Shown here in pieces: positions 6,985 through 16,845 of a stretch of DNA of 64,000 nt. The DNA comes from Flavobacterium algicola (GTDB lineage: Bacteria > Bacteroidota > Bacteroidia > Flavobacteriales > Flavobacteriaceae): assembly GCF_022399565.1 (NCBI RefSeq), contig NZ_JAJTUT010000001.1:434001-498000 (forward strand). The letters are read 5' to 3'. Position 1 is the stretch's first letter; every line of letters starts with the position of its first letter. The position numbers and the translations under genes were made by a program. The notes beneath the pieces were generated by a model. The model had not been told where the DNA came from and made no database searches. It worked only from the letters and a program-made list of their open reading frames with translations.

Positions 6985-8574
6985 ATGAGCTTTTTAGAAG
7001 AAATACAAAAAAGAAGGACTTTTGGAATTATATCGCATCCAGATGCCGGTAAAACTACATTGACAGAGAAACTATTGCTTTTTGGTGGTGCCATACAAGA
7101 AGCTGGTGCTGTAAAAAATAATAAAATTAAAAAAGGAGCTACGAGTGACTTTATGGAGATTGAGCGTCAGAGAGGAATTTCTGTATCAACTTCTGTATTA
7201 GCTTTTATTTATAAGGATAAAAAAATAAACATCCTAGATACACCTGGACACAAGGATTTTGCCGAAGATACTTTTCGAACGCTTACAGCGGTTGATAGTG
7301 TGATTGTGGTTATTGACGTTGCAAAAGGGGTCGAAGAGCAAACAGAAAAATTAGTTTCGGTTTGTAGGATGAGAAATATACCGATCATTGTTTTTATAAA
7401 CAAGATGGATCGTGAAGGAAAAGATGCCTTTGACTTGATGGATGAAGTGGAGCAAAAACTGGGATTGACAGTTACGCCTCTAAGTTTCCCGATCGGAATG
7501 GGGTATGATTTTCAGGGTATTTATAATATTTGGGAGAAGAACATCAACATCTTTAGCGGTGATAATCGTAAGAATATTGAGGAAACAATCGCTTTCTCGG
7601 ATGTTCAAAATCCAGAATTAGAAAAAATAATTGGCGAGAAACCAGCACAAACTTTACGTGAGGAACTGGAATTAATCGACGAAGTATATCCAAAATTTGA
7701 TCGTCAAGCTTATCTTGATGGTAAATTACAACCTGTGTTTTTTGGATCTGCATTAAACAATTTTGGTGTTCGTGAATTATTAGACTGTTTTGTTGATATT
7801 GCACCATCGCCTCGACCTAAAGAATCGGAGACTCGTTTGGTTGATCCTAAAGAGGAAAAGTTAACCGGATTTGTTTTTAAAATTCATGCCAACATGGATC
7901 CAAAACATAGAGACCGTTTGGCTTTTATAAAAATTGTTTCGGGAACTTTTGAGCGTAATAAACCTTACTATCATGTAAGACAAAAGAAGAATTTGAAATT
8001 CTCTAGTCCGAATGCTTTTTTTGCAGAGAAAAAAGAAATTGTAGATATCTCCTACCCTGGTGATATTGTAGGCTTACACGATACTGGAAATTTTAAAATT
8101 GGCGATACACTAACTGAAGGTGAAATCATGAGCTTTAAAGGGATTCCGAGTTTCTCTCCTGAACACTTTAGATACATCAATAATGCCGATCCTATGAAGG
8201 CAAAGCAGCTTGATAAAGGTGTTGATCAATTGATGGATGAAGGGGTTGCTCAATTGTTTACTCTCGAAATGAATAATCGTAAAATTATTGGAACAGTTGG
8301 TGCCTTGCAGTACGAAGTTATTCAGTACCGTTTGGAACATGAATATGGTGCTAAATGTACGTATGAAAATTTTCCTGTTCATAAGGCTTGCTGGGTAAAG
8401 CCCGATGACGCTAAGAATGACCAATTTAAAGAATTCAAACGTATCAAGCAAAAATTCTTGGCCAAAGATAAATACGGACAACTTGTTTTCTTGGCCGATT
8501 CTGATTTCACAATTCAAATGACTCAGAATAAATATCCATCTGTAAAATTATTTTTTACATCGGAATTTGAATAA
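6985..8574 (+). CDS. prfC: Peptide chain release factor 3 (RF3)
   Basis: RF3 is the GTPase that recycles class-I release factors RF1 and RF2 from the ribosome after termination. The 529-residue length is standard. The G1 motif SHPDAGKTT is near residue 18, the switch/G2-G3 region has RGISVSTSV and DTPGHKDF, and the G4 motif is NKMDREG. The C-terminal half matches the family through VGALQYEVIQYRLEHEYG. It is the only plus-strand gene between the cassette array and the convergent T9SS gene. It starts 19 bp after a clear -7 box and ends at a strong bidirectional terminator, so it is a single-gene unit. Confidence 0.97.
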   Translation: MSFLEEIQKRRTFGIISHPDAGKTTLTEKLLLFGGAIQEAGAVKNNKIKKGATSDFMEIERQRGISVSTSVLAFIYKDKKINILDTPGHKDFAEDTFRTLTAVDSVIVVIDVAKGVEEQTEKLVSVCRMRNIPIIVFINKMDREGKDAFDLMDEVEQKLGLTVTPLSFPIGMGYDFQGIYNIWEKNINIFSGDNRKNIEETIAFSDVQNPELEKIIGEKPAQTLREELELIDEVYPKFDRQAYLDGKLQPVFFGSALNNFGVRELLDCFVDIAPSPRPKESETRLVDPKEEKLTGFVFKIHANMDPKHRDRLAFIKIVSGTFERNKPYYHVRQKKNLKFSSPNAFFAEKKEIVDISYPGDIVGLHDTGNFKIGDTLTEGEIMSFKGIPSFSPEHFRYINNADPMKAKQLDKGVDQLMDEGVAQLFTLEMNNRKIIGTVGALQYEVIQYRLEHEYGAKCTYENFPVHKACWVKPDDAKNDQFKEFKRIKQKFLAKDKYGQLVFLADSDFTIQMTQNKYPSVKLFFTSEFE

Positions 8575-8594
8575 GACATAATTTCTGAAATAAT

Positions 8595-8632
8595 AAAGAG
8601 CCGTCTCAATTTATCTTGAGACGGCTCTTTTA
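8595..8632. terminator. Bidirectional terminator between prfC and the SGNH hydrolase gene
   Basis: The stem is AAAGAGCCGTCTCAA paired with TTGAGACGGCTCTTT around a short loop, with T-runs on both strands. The same core stem AGCCGTCTC/GAGACGGCT recurs at 48652-48680. Confidence 0.9.
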
Positions 8633-8665
8633 TTTTATAAATAGTAAATTATGTTTTTACAATTA

Positions 8666-11083
8666 TTACTTAACACTAAGTTTTAATTGTTTTTGATATA
8701 CGTCACCACTATCTTTTTTAAATATAATTTTACCCATCACAACCTGGGACTTGACGCTGGTTAATGCAAAGGTGTGGTTGTTACTCCCCGCGTAAAACGA
8801 TGCTGATTTTTGCAAAATCTGTTTTCCTAAGACATCATAAAGCTGAATTGTAAAATTACCATTTCCTTTTGCATTAAAAGTTAGATTAAGCTCGTCTTTA
8901 ACTGGATTAGGATATGTGTACACTAAGTATTCGTCTTCGATAAAAGGCGCAACTCCCAATGTACCGCCGGTCGTACATTTTAAACTTTGAATATTGGCAG
9001 CTAAAACTTTATTAAACAGTAATACATGTCCTGCATCGTTCAAATGTGTTCCATCACCCGCATCTAAATTGCTTAGGATCTTACCATCCACATCTGCTAT
9101 ATCTGTCCAAAAATTAATTGCTTTAGATCCATAAGTAGTAATAATCCAGTCTCTAACTGTGATTTGATCTTGTGTTTTAACTGTCGCAGATGTTGTAAAG
9201 TTTCTTGGTTGCGTGGTAGCTACATATAAAGGAACTGAACTCGCCGCAGCAACTGTATTTATTTCGTTATAATTGTTTTGTTGATTAGAAACCGAATAGC
9301 CATTTTCCGTATCATTAGAAGGCATATTAATAATTACTGCAATCGGATTGTAAGTCAAAGCTATGGTTATATTACTGTTCACATCAATTGTTACACCACT
9401 TGGAATGGTAGTCGATGTTCCTGTAGGCAACACTTTGTAAGTTGTATAACCACCCTTTCCTAAATTCACAACATTAAGCTGCGTATTCTTTTTATAGAGT
9501 TCTTTTTTATACAAATCTACCCAACCATTACCTGGAGACGCACCAATACCTTCAGCTGTAGAAGAACCAATGACCACAATATTACAACTACTGGTGTCAT
9601 TTGAAATTTCGAATACAGCATCACTTGTATCACTAACAAGAGCTGATGTCGCCCTAATTAAACAAGTTGTTGAAACGGTGGCGGGAACAGTCCAACTATA
9701 AGTATTTAATGTGTTTGAAACGGTAGCAATCGGTGTCCATGTAGCACCATTATTAACAGAATATTCTAAATTAACGGATGACGTAAGACTTGCGGAATTC
9801 CAAGTTATATCGACAACTTTACCTGCTTGCCAGAATTCACCACCGTTGGGACTGCTAATTGACAAAGAGGGATCTGCAGCTACATAATCAATAATCATCG
9901 CGCCCAAATAAAAGAAGCCATTCACATTTGTATTATTCTCACCCTTAGTAACGGTTACAGTCAAAGTACCATCGGCTTTGGGTTTAATTTGAGTAGACGC
10001 AAAACTGTTGGCATTGTTGGCAGCGTTTAAATAAATAGTTTTGGTAGTAAGACCTTCAATTGTATATTTTGTTTCACGATTGTCCTTATCTACATATTCA
10101 ACTCTTGATGCATATATTTTTAAAGACAGTTCTAAATTTGGATCGAAATTAGAGTATTTTACGGCTCCGGTTGTTTCTATCTTATCTAAAAAAGCAGTTG
10201 TATTTCCGAAAAAACTATCAGCCGTGGCAGTACTTGGAATACCCAAACTTAGACCTGCTGCTGCTGTTCCCTCAGTATTTACAAAATTAAATGCATCTGT
10301 AACTGCTAAATTAATTGCTGTCGTTGTTCCTCCATTGTCTTTTAGTCCACTGATACTTCCAATTGTTGCGTTAGTTAAATTATTCCAGTTACTAGCAGTG
10401 GTATTAGTACTACTCCCAAAATCAACCAATAATGCATTATTACTATACACTGGCGTAGCGGTACTGTAGGTAAGTTCGATAGCATTCAAATAGAAAAAGC
10501 CAGAAGTATTACTATTACTTGTTCCTTTGGCTATATTTATTACTGCAGTTCCATCAATTTTAGGCTTAAAGGTAATGGTGGCAATGTTGTTCACATTATT
10601 TGATGCATCAACAGAAGCTGATTGGGATATGAGTCCATTAACTGTATAGGTAGTTTGTCTATTATCCGCAGGTGATGCATTACGAGATGCAAATAATTTA
10701 ATTGTATATTCTTTATCGACAAAGAGATTGGTTAGAAGTAATCCCGCTGTTGGATTTGCAGTTCCTCCATAAAAAAAATCGCTTATCGCTGTGCTTGGAA
10801 ATTTCAAGGTTTCGCTTACAGCTGCAGTATTGCTGTTATTACTTCCAAGAAAATCATCAGTAATTGCGATACTAATACCTGTAGAAGCAGAATTCGAATT
10901 CACAAGGTTATACACAACTCCTGATGCAGGGTTGGTAATGTTATTCCAAAGCGGACTCGTCTGAGAATTTTCACTTCCAAAATCAATATTGATTGTTTCA
11001 GTTTGAGCCGAAATATTGTTGATGGAGCATAATAAAAATAAGAATAAAAGAGCTTTTGATTTTAATAGTAGATTTGTATACAT
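8666..11083 (-). CDS. T9SS-secreted multidomain SGNH/GDSL hydrolase
   Basis: The 805-residue protein has a signal peptide (1-26, ending NISA). Two homologous modules of about 180 residues follow, each with an IDFGS or VDFGS start, NNxTN, DF..FFG and a final GFFYLxA; they look like jelly-roll, malectin-like carbohydrate-binding units. Next is a Ser-Thr-rich/Kre9-like domain (SSPNGGEFWQAGKVVDITW). The SGNH esterase domain follows (about 500-705), with block I VIGSSTAEGIG, an NLGKGG Gly, MPSND and the DGTHLND Asp-His pair. A type A T9SS sorting domain closes the protein (YPNPVKDEL to the C-terminus). It probably removes acyl groups from a polysaccharide outside the cell. The substrate is unknown. 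Confidence 0.88.
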   Translation of the reverse strand: MYTNLLLKSKALLFLFLLCSINNISAQTETINIDFGSENSQTSPLWNNITNPASGVVYNLVNSNSASTGISIAITDDFLGSNNSNTAAVSETLKFPSTAISDFFYGGTANPTAGLLLTNLFVDKEYTIKLFASRNASPADNRQTTYTVNGLISQSASVDASNNVNNIATITFKPKIDGTAVINIAKGTSNSNTSGFFYLNAIELTYSTATPVYSNNALLVDFGSSTNTTASNWNNLTNATIGSISGLKDNGGTTTAINLAVTDAFNFVNTEGTAAAGLSLGIPSTATADSFFGNTTAFLDKIETTGAVKYSNFDPNLELSLKIYASRVEYVDKDNRETKYTIEGLTTKTIYLNAANNANSFASTQIKPKADGTLTVTVTKGENNTNVNGFFYLGAMIIDYVAADPSLSISSPNGGEFWQAGKVVDITWNSASLTSSVNLEYSVNNGATWTPIATVSNTLNTYSWTVPATVSTTCLIRATSALVSDTSDAVFEISNDTSSCNIVVIGSSTAEGIGASPGNGWVDLYKKELYKKNTQLNVVNLGKGGYTTYKVLPTGTSTTIPSGVTIDVNSNITIALTYNPIAVIINMPSNDTENGYSVSNQQNNYNEINTVAAASSVPLYVATTQPRNFTTSATVKTQDQITVRDWIITTYGSKAINFWTDIADVDGKILSNLDAGDGTHLNDAGHVLLFNKVLAANIQSLKCTTGGTLGVAPFIEDEYLVYTYPNPVKDELNLTFNAKGNGNFTIQLYDVLGKQILQKSASFYAGSNNHTFALTSVKSQVVMGKIIFKKDSGDVYQKQLKLSVK

Positions 11084-11129
11084 ATCATTAATTTTAAATT
11101 GATGTACTAATTTGGGACATTAGTGGATA

Positions 11130-11137
11130 CAAAAGTA
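11130..11137 (-). promoter_or_regulatory. Promoter -7 box for the SGNH hydrolase gene
   Basis: On the minus strand the box reads TACTTTTG, matching TAnnTTTG, about 46 bp upstream of the ATG. No clear -33 TTG is seen at the expected spacing. Confidence 0.5.
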
Positions 11138-11340
11138 CTATTTTTTATATAAAAAGTGAAATTTCTCTAATTTTTGAGATTGTGAAGTTTAAATAAATGA
11201 TGTAAAAAAATAAGACTAATTAATAGCAATGAAAGATGTATTACAGAAAGTAAAAAAGTATAAAAAATAAAAAAGTCGTCCAAAAAAATTTGTGACGACT
11301 GTGATATATAATTAAGATTGAAAGTTTATAATACTATCAA

Positions 11341-11694
11341 TTATGATAATGAACTTTCGTAATTAACTGCTTTTTTTAAAAACGCTTTAAGTAACAATCT
11401 ATTTGGAGCTAAACCAGATGTAATAATTTGATTTCTTGCACTTGTGCTAGCTTCTGTAGAAATAACGGTATTTGGATTTTGTTTAGACCCCATGAACCAT
11501 AAAACAAATTCCATATTTGCTGATGATCTAGATGTACTAACTTGAGTTGAAGTAGAAAGTGGGGCACTTTCTTCTGATAAAGAATTAGATGTAGTTGATT
11601 GACTAAAGGCAGATAAAGAGAATAATAAAACTATAACTAGTGCTTTTAAGTTGAATGATCTTTTTACTTTGCTTGTCCTATCTAATTCTGTCAT
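11341..11694 (-). CDS. Small secreted hypothetical protein
   Basis: The 117-residue product has a basic N-terminus and a hydrophobic signal segment (residues about 17-32, LKALVIVLLFSLSAFSQ) with a plausible cleavage after FSQ. A Ser/Thr-rich stretch follows, and then a conserved-looking C-terminal part (MEFVLWFMGSKQNPN, PNRLLLKAFLKKAVNYE). I do not recognise a named family. Short proteins with a WFMGSKQ-type motif occur in flavobacteria as exported hypotheticals, but that is memory rather than a search result. A -7 box lies upstream at 11743-11750, so it is probably its own transcription unit. Confidence 0.65.
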   Translation of the reverse strand: MTELDRTSKVKRSFNLKALVIVLLFSLSAFSQSTTSNSLSEESAPLSTSTQVSTSRSSANMEFVLWFMGSKQNPNTVISTEASTSARNQIITSGLAPNRLLLKAFLKKAVNYESSLS

Positions 11695-11742
11695 TTTAAT
11701 TGTTTTTGTTTAAAAGAAAATTATGTTTCTCTTATCTGACTA

Positions 11743-11750
11743 CAAAAATA
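11743..11750 (-). promoter_or_regulatory. Promoter -7 box for the 117-residue secreted protein
   Basis: The minus-strand box TATTTTTG matches TAnnTTTG and lies 48 bp upstream of the ATG at 11694. The -33 element is not obvious. Confidence 0.45.
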
Positions 11751-11856
11751 CAGCAACATCAGAGTCATTAAAAATATAGTCGTTAAACAACTGTAAAACT
11801 CGATAATTCACGGTTTTAAGTAAATAATTCGACATGTTTTGACTGTTTTAAGCAAA

Positions 11857-11884
11857 AAAGAGACTCTAATGATAGAGTCTCTTT
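11857..11884 (-). terminator. Terminator after the DUF3467 gene
   Basis: A perfect 12-bp stem AAAGAGACTCTA/TAGAGTCTCTTT with a 4-base loop is followed by a T-run on the minus strand. It probably ends the rpoB-rpoC-DUF3467 transcript. Confidence 0.85.
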
Positions 11885-11890
11885 GATTGT

Positions 11891-12193
11891 TTATGCTTGA
11901 CCTGCTGGTCCAAAGTTTAGAGGAATAGGAACTTGTTCTGTATCCTTTATCTCTCCATGTGCAGCTTCAAAACGTTGAATGTTTTCACCAATCGCTTTCA
12001 ATAAACGCTTAGCATGCTGTGGCGTTAATACAATTCTTGATTTCACTTTAGCTTTTGGAACACCAGGCATGATGCTCACAAAGTCCAAAACAAACTCTGA
12101 TGAAGAGTGATTGATGATCGCTAAATTAGAATAAATTCCTTCAGCCGTTTTTTCATCTAGTTCAATATTGATTTGATCTTGTTGGTCTTTCAT
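11891..12193 (-). CDS. DUF3467 family protein
   Basis: The 100-residue soluble protein begins MKDQQDQINIELDEKTAEGIYSN-type sequence and has the family core NHSSSEFVLDF..MPG..KAKVKSRIVL and HAKRLLKAIGENI. This small family sits directly after rpoC in many Bacteroidota. Its biochemical role has not been settled. The immunoglobulin-like beta pattern and short helix are all that can be read here. It is the last gene of the RNA-polymerase unit on the minus strand. A hairpin at 12224-12272 lies between it and rpoC, and a terminator follows. Confidence 0.9.
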   Translation of the reverse strand: MKDQQDQINIELDEKTAEGIYSNLAIINHSSSEFVLDFVSIMPGVPKAKVKSRIVLTPQHAKRLLKAIGENIQRFEAAHGEIKDTEQVPIPLNFGPAGQA

Positions 12194-12223
12194 AATGTAA
12201 AGATTTAAAATGAAACTGCTTTA

Positions 12224-12272
12224 AACTAAAATAGAAAGACTACACGAGGTAATCTTTCTATTTATTTTAGTT
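12224..12272. terminator. Hairpin between rpoC and the DUF3467 gene
   Basis: AACTAAAATAGAAAGA pairs with TCTTTCTATTTATTTTAGTT, with one bulged region and a 13-base loop. The following T-run on the minus strand is short, so it may be a partial terminator or an RNA-processing site rather than a full stop. Confidence 0.6.
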
Positions 12273-12288
12273 CAAAACATATTCTTTA

Positions 12289-15200
12289 TTAATAAATATA
12301 TTCTTCTTTGTTTGCCATCATATCATTGTAATCTTCTTTAGAACCTACAATAGCATTATCATATTCTCTCATACCTGTTCCTGCAGGAATTCTATGTCCT
12401 ACAATAACATTTTCTTTCAAGCCTTCTAAGTAATCAATCTTACCTGCTACTGCAGCTTCGTTTAATACTTTAGTAGTCTCTTGGAACGATGCCGCAGAGA
12501 TAAATGATTTCGTTTGAAGAGAAGCTCTAGTAATACCTTGTAGTACTGGAGTAGCCGTTGCAGTAATAACATCACGTGCAACAACGATATTCTGATCATT
12601 ACGTTTCAACAATGAATTCTCATCTCTCAACTGACGTGGAGTAACGATTTGACCTTCTTTTAAATTAGAAGAATCTCCTGCGTCTTCAACTACTTTCATA
12701 CCATATAGTTTATCGTTTTCAACAATAAAATCTTTAGTATGAATCAATTGATCTTCTAAGAATAAAGTATCACCTGGATCTTGTACTCTTACTTTACGCA
12801 TCATTTGACGAATAACAACTTCAAAGTGTTTGTCATTGATCTTCACCCCTTGTAGACGGTAAACTTCTTGAATTTCATTAACTAAGTACTGTTGAACAGC
12901 AGCTGGTCCTTGAATTCTTAAGATATCATCTGGAGTAATAGCACCATCAGATAAAGAAACTCCAGCTCTTACGAAGTCATTTTCTTGAACAAGAATTTGA
13001 CTAGACAATTTAACTAAATATTTCTTGATTTCACCAAACTTAGATTCAATGATAATCTCACGGTTACCTCTTTTGATTTTTCCAAAAGATACAACTCCAT
13101 CAATTTCAGAAACTACAGCTGGATTAGATGGATTACGAGCCTCTAACAACTCAGTAATTCTTGGTAAACCTCCTGTAATATCCCCAGATTTTGAAGAACG
13201 ACGTGGAATTTTCACTAAAACTTTACCCGCTTTAATTTTCTCCCCGTTGTCAACCATTAAGTGGGCTCCAACTGGTAAATTGTAAGAACGGATTAACTCA
13301 CCATCATTACCGTAAACCAATAATGTAGGAATTAATTTTTTGGCTCTTGATTCTGAAATTACTTTTTCTTGGAAACCAGTTTGCTCATCAATCTCAACCA
13401 TGAACGATTGTCCTTGCTCTAAATCTTCGTAAGCAATTTTTCCTGTAAATTCAGAAACAATTACACCATTATATGGATCCCATTTACAGATCACATCACC
13501 TTTAGCAATAGACATTCCGTCTTTTACAAAAATACTAGATCCGTAAGGAATGTTATGAGTATTTAAAACAATACCTGTTTTCTCATCAACTAATTTCAAT
13601 TCTGTAGAACGAGATACAACGATATCCACTTGGTTACCTTCATTATCTTCACCTTTTACAGTTTTTAAATCTTCAACCTCAAGTTTACCTGGGAATTTAG
13701 CAACAATGCTAGACTCTTCAGATATACCTCCCGCAACCCCTCCAACGTGGAAAGTACGAAGTGTTAACTGTGTACCTGGCTCTCCAATAGACTGTGCAGC
13801 AATTACACCAACAGCTTCTCCTCTTTGAGTCATTTTTCCAGTTGCTAAGTTACGACCGTAACATTTAGCACAGATTCCTTTCAACGCTTCACAAGTTAAT
13901 GGAGAACGAACTTCAACTCTCTCCAATGGAGAAGCTTCGATTGCCTTCATAATAACTTCTGTGATTTGATCTCCAGATTTTACTAATACTTCATTAGTCA
14001 AAGGATTGATAACATCTTGCAAAGCAACACGTCCTAAGATTCTTTCTCCTAATGATTCAACGATTTCTTCATTCTTTTTCAATGCTGAAACTTCAACACC
14101 TCTAAGAGTTCCACAATCTTCAATATTTACAATAACATCTTGAGATACATCATGCAATCTACGAGTTAAGTAACCAGCATCTGCCGTTTTCAAAGCCGTA
14201 TCCGCAAGACCTTTACGAGCACCGTGAGTAGAAATGAAATACTCAAGAATCGAAAGACCTTCCTTAAAGTTAGAAAGAATCGGATTCTCAATAATCTCTC
14301 CACCACCAGCAGTCGATTTTTTAGGCTTAGCCATCAATCCACGCATACCAGTTAACTGACGAATTTGTTCCTTAGAACCCCTCGCTCCAGAGTCAAGCAT
14401 CATATACACCGAGTTGAAACCTTGTTGGTCTTCTCTAATGTTTTTCATTGCTAACTCAGTTAATTGTGCATTCGCAGAAGTCCAAACATCAATAACTTGG
14501 TTGTAACGTTCGTTATTTGTAATAAGACCCATGTTATAATTTGCAGAAATACCTTCAACTTGAAGTCTTGCATCTGCAATTAATTGTGGTTTTTGATCTG
14601 GAATTCTAATATCACCTAATGAGAATGACAATCCACCTCTAAAGGCAAATTTGTACCCCATATCTTTCATGTTATCTAAAAAGGCAGCCGTTTCTGGTAC
14701 ACTAGTTGAATTTAAAACGTGACCGATAATATCTCTTAAGTTTTTCTTAGTCAATACCTCATTGATATAACCCGCTGCTGGTGGTACTACTTCATTAAAT
14801 AATACACGTCCGGCAGTAGTTTCAATAATTTGATACACTAACTCTCCAGCATCATTAAAATCTTTTGCTCTAATTTTCACACGAGCATTCAATTCTAATC
14901 TTCCTTCGTTTAATGCAATATTTGTTTCTTCTGCAGAATAAAAAACTAGATCTTGACCTAAAATTTTCTTTTCTGGAGTAGACAATCTTTCTTTGGTCAT
15001 ATAATATAGACCCAAAACCATATCCTGAGATGGTACCGTAATTGGAGCACCGTTTGCAGGGTTTAAGATATTGTGAGAAGCCAACATTAATAATTGCGCT
15101 TCAAGGATAGCTTCTGGTCCTAATGGCAAGTGAACTGCCATTTGATCCCCATCAAAATCCGCATTAAATGCCGTACAAACTAAAGGGTGCAATTGGATTG

Positions 15201-16599
15201 CTTTTCCTTCGATTAATTTTGGTTGGAATGCTTGAATACCAAGTCTGTGCAAAGTAGGGGCTCTATTCAGTAAAATAGGGTGACCTTTAATTACGTTTTC
15301 AAGGATATCCCAAACTACAGGCTCTTTCTTGTCTATTATTTTCTTAGCTGATTTTACAGTTTTTACAATTCCTCTTTCTATCAATTTACGGATAACAAAA
15401 GGCTTGTATAATTCGGCTGCCATATCTTTAGGGATACCACATTCGAACAATTTCAATTCAGGTCCAACAACAATTACCGAACGAGCAGAATAATCCACAC
15501 GTTTTCCAAGTAAGTTTTGACGGAAACGTCCTTGCTTACCTTTAAGGGAATCAGATAATGATTTTAATGGTCTGTTTGATTCTGTTTTAACAGCAGATGC
15601 TTTTCTTGTATTATCGAAAAGTGAATCAACCGATTCTTGCAACATACGTTTCTCGTTTCTCAAGATAACTTCTGGAGCTTTGATCTCCATTAATCTTTTC
15701 AAACGGTTATTACGGATGATTACACGACGGTATAAATCATTTAAATCTGAAGTTGCAAAACGACCTCCATCAAGTGGCACAAGTGGACGTAATTCTGGTG
15801 GAATAACTGGAACCACTTTCATAATCATCCATTCTGGACGGTTTTCACGGTTTAAGTTAGACTCACGGAAAGATTCAACAACTTGTAATCTTTTTAGAGC
15901 TTCTGTTTTACGTTGTTTAGATGTTTCATTATTAGCAGAGTGACGTAATTGGTAAGACAACTGGTCTAAATCGATACGTGCTAATAAATCCATAATACAT
16001 TCTGCTCCCATTTTGGCAACAAACTTATTAGGATCAAAATCATCTAAATACTGATTATCTTGAGGAAGTGTATCTAAAATGTTTAAATACTCTTCTTCAG
16101 TAAGGAAATCTAATCTTTTTACAGATTCTCCTTCTGCATTTTTAGCAATACCTGCTTGAATTACTACATATCTCTCGTAGTAAATAATCATGTCTAATTT
16201 CTTAGATGGAAGACCAAGGATATAACCAATTTTATTTGGAAGAGAACGGAAGTACCAGATGTGAGCAATTGGCACAACAAGGTTGATGTGACCTACTCTA
16301 TCTCTACGTACTTTTTTCTCAGTAACTTCAACACCACAACGGTCACAGATGATACCTTTGTAACGAATTCTTTTATATTTACCACAAGCACATTCGAAAT
16401 CCTTTACAGGTCCAAATATTCTTTCACAAAAAAGTCCGTCACGCTCTGGTTTGTGCGTACGGTAGTTTATTGTTTCTGGTTTTAAAACTTCACCTCTAGA
16501 CTCTTTCAAGATAGATTCAGGAGAAGCAAGTCCTATCGAAATTTTACTGAATCTTTTTACAGGATTCTTGTCTTTATTATTATTTCTGTTATTCATCAT
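12289..16599 (-). CDS. rpoC: DNA-directed RNA polymerase subunit beta'
   Basis: This is the catalytic largest subunit of RNA polymerase. The start chosen is ATG 16597-16599 ([17 protein letters not shown]), giving 1436 residues. The frame extends 17 codons further, but that extension has no homology-like features. The N-terminal zinc site is visible as [20 protein letters not shown], and the catalytic Mg site is [12 protein letters not shown]. The second zinc cluster region includes [13 protein letters not shown]. The trigger-loop region with [16 protein letters not shown] is present. It lies downstream of rpoB in the conserved rplKAJL-rpoBC unit, separated by about 250 bp. Confidence 0.98.
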   Translation of the reverse strand: MMNNRNNNKDKNPVKRFSKISIGLASPESILKESRGEVLKPETINYRTHKPERDGLFCERIFGPVKDFECACGKYKRIRYKGIICDRCGVEVTEKKVRRDRVGHINLVVPIAHIWYFRSLPNKIGYILGLPSKKLDMIIYYERYVVIQAGIAKNAEGESVKRLDFLTEEEYLNILDTLPQDNQYLDDFDPNKFVAKMGAECIMDLLARIDLDQLSYQLRHSANNETSKQRKTEALKRLQVVESFRESNLNRENRPEWMIMKVVPVIPPELRPLVPLDGGRFATSDLNDLYRRVIIRNNRLKRLMEIKAPEVILRNEKRMLQESVDSLFDNTRKASAVKTESNRPLKSLSDSLKGKQGRFRQNLLGKRVDYSARSVIVVGPELKLFECGIPKDMAAELYKPFVIRKLIERGIVKTVKSAKKIIDKKEPVVWDILENVIKGHPILLNRAPTLHRLGIQAFQPKLIEGKAIQLHPLVCTAFNADFDGDQMAVHLPLGPEAILEAQLLMLASHNILNPANGAPITVPSQDMVLGLYYMTKERLSTPEKKILGQDLVFYSAEETNIALNEGRLELNARVKIRAKDFNDAGELVYQIIETTAGRVLFNEVVPPAAGYINEVLTKKNLRDIIGHVLNSTSVPETAAFLDNMKDMGYKFAFRGGLSFSLGDIRIPDQKPQLIADARLQVEGISANYNMGLITNNERYNQVIDVWTSANAQLTELAMKNIREDQQGFNSVYMMLDSGARGSKEQIRQLTGMRGLMAKPKKSTAGGGEIIENPILSNFKEGLSILEYFISTHGARKGLADTALKTADAGYLTRRLHDVSQDVIVNIEDCGTLRGVEVSALKKNEEIVESLGERILGRVALQDVINPLTNEVLVKSGDQITEVIMKAIEASPLERVEVRSPLTCEALKGICAKCYGRNLATGKMTQRGEAVGVIAAQSIGEPGTQLTLRTFHVGGVAGGISEESSIVAKFPGKLEVEDLKTVKGEDNEGNQVDIVVSRSTELKLVDEKTGIVLNTHNIPYGSSIFVKDGMSIAKGDVICKWDPYNGVIVSEFTGKIAYEDLEQGQSFMVEIDEQTGFQEKVISESRAKKLIPTLLVYGNDGELIRSYNLPVGAHLMVDNGEKIKAGKVLVKIPRRSSKSGDITGGLPRITELLEARNPSNPAVVSEIDGVVSFGKIKRGNREIIIESKFGEIKKYLVKLSSQILVQENDFVRAGVSLSDGAITPDDILRIQGPAAVQQYLVNEIQEVYRLQGVKINDKHFEVVIRQMMRKVRVQDPGDTLFLEDQLIHTKDFIVENDKLYGMKVVEDAGDSSNLKEGQIVTPRQLRDENSLLKRNDQNIVVARDVITATATPVLQGITRASLQTKSFISAASFQETTKVLNEAAVAGKIDYLEGLKENVIVGHRIPAGTGMREYDNAIVGSKEDYNDMMANKEEYIY

Positions 16600-16796
16600 A
16601 GTTTTTACTACTGATTTAATTGCAATTGAAAAATTGATTTTGGCAAACATTAAGATCTTTATAATGCTACCTACCTCGGGTTACTTCTCTAAACTTCAAT
16701 TAATTATTAAAGTGCTAATTATAGAAAGTCAAACTATCTATAAAAAATCGGAACGGTTTACGGGTCTAAATCCAAAAAACTCTTATAAATGAGTAA

Positions 16797-16827
16797 ACAG
16801 TTTTCAGGTATTGCTACCTAAAAACTG
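16797..16827. terminator. Hairpin in the rpoB-rpoC intergenic region
   Basis: CAGTTTT, AGGTA and TACCT, AAAACTG pair around a short loop, with two unpaired bases. No strong T-run follows on the minus strand, so this is more likely an RNA-processing or attenuation structure than a terminator. Confidence 0.4.
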
Positions 16828-16845
16828 CATACCACAAACTTTTAT

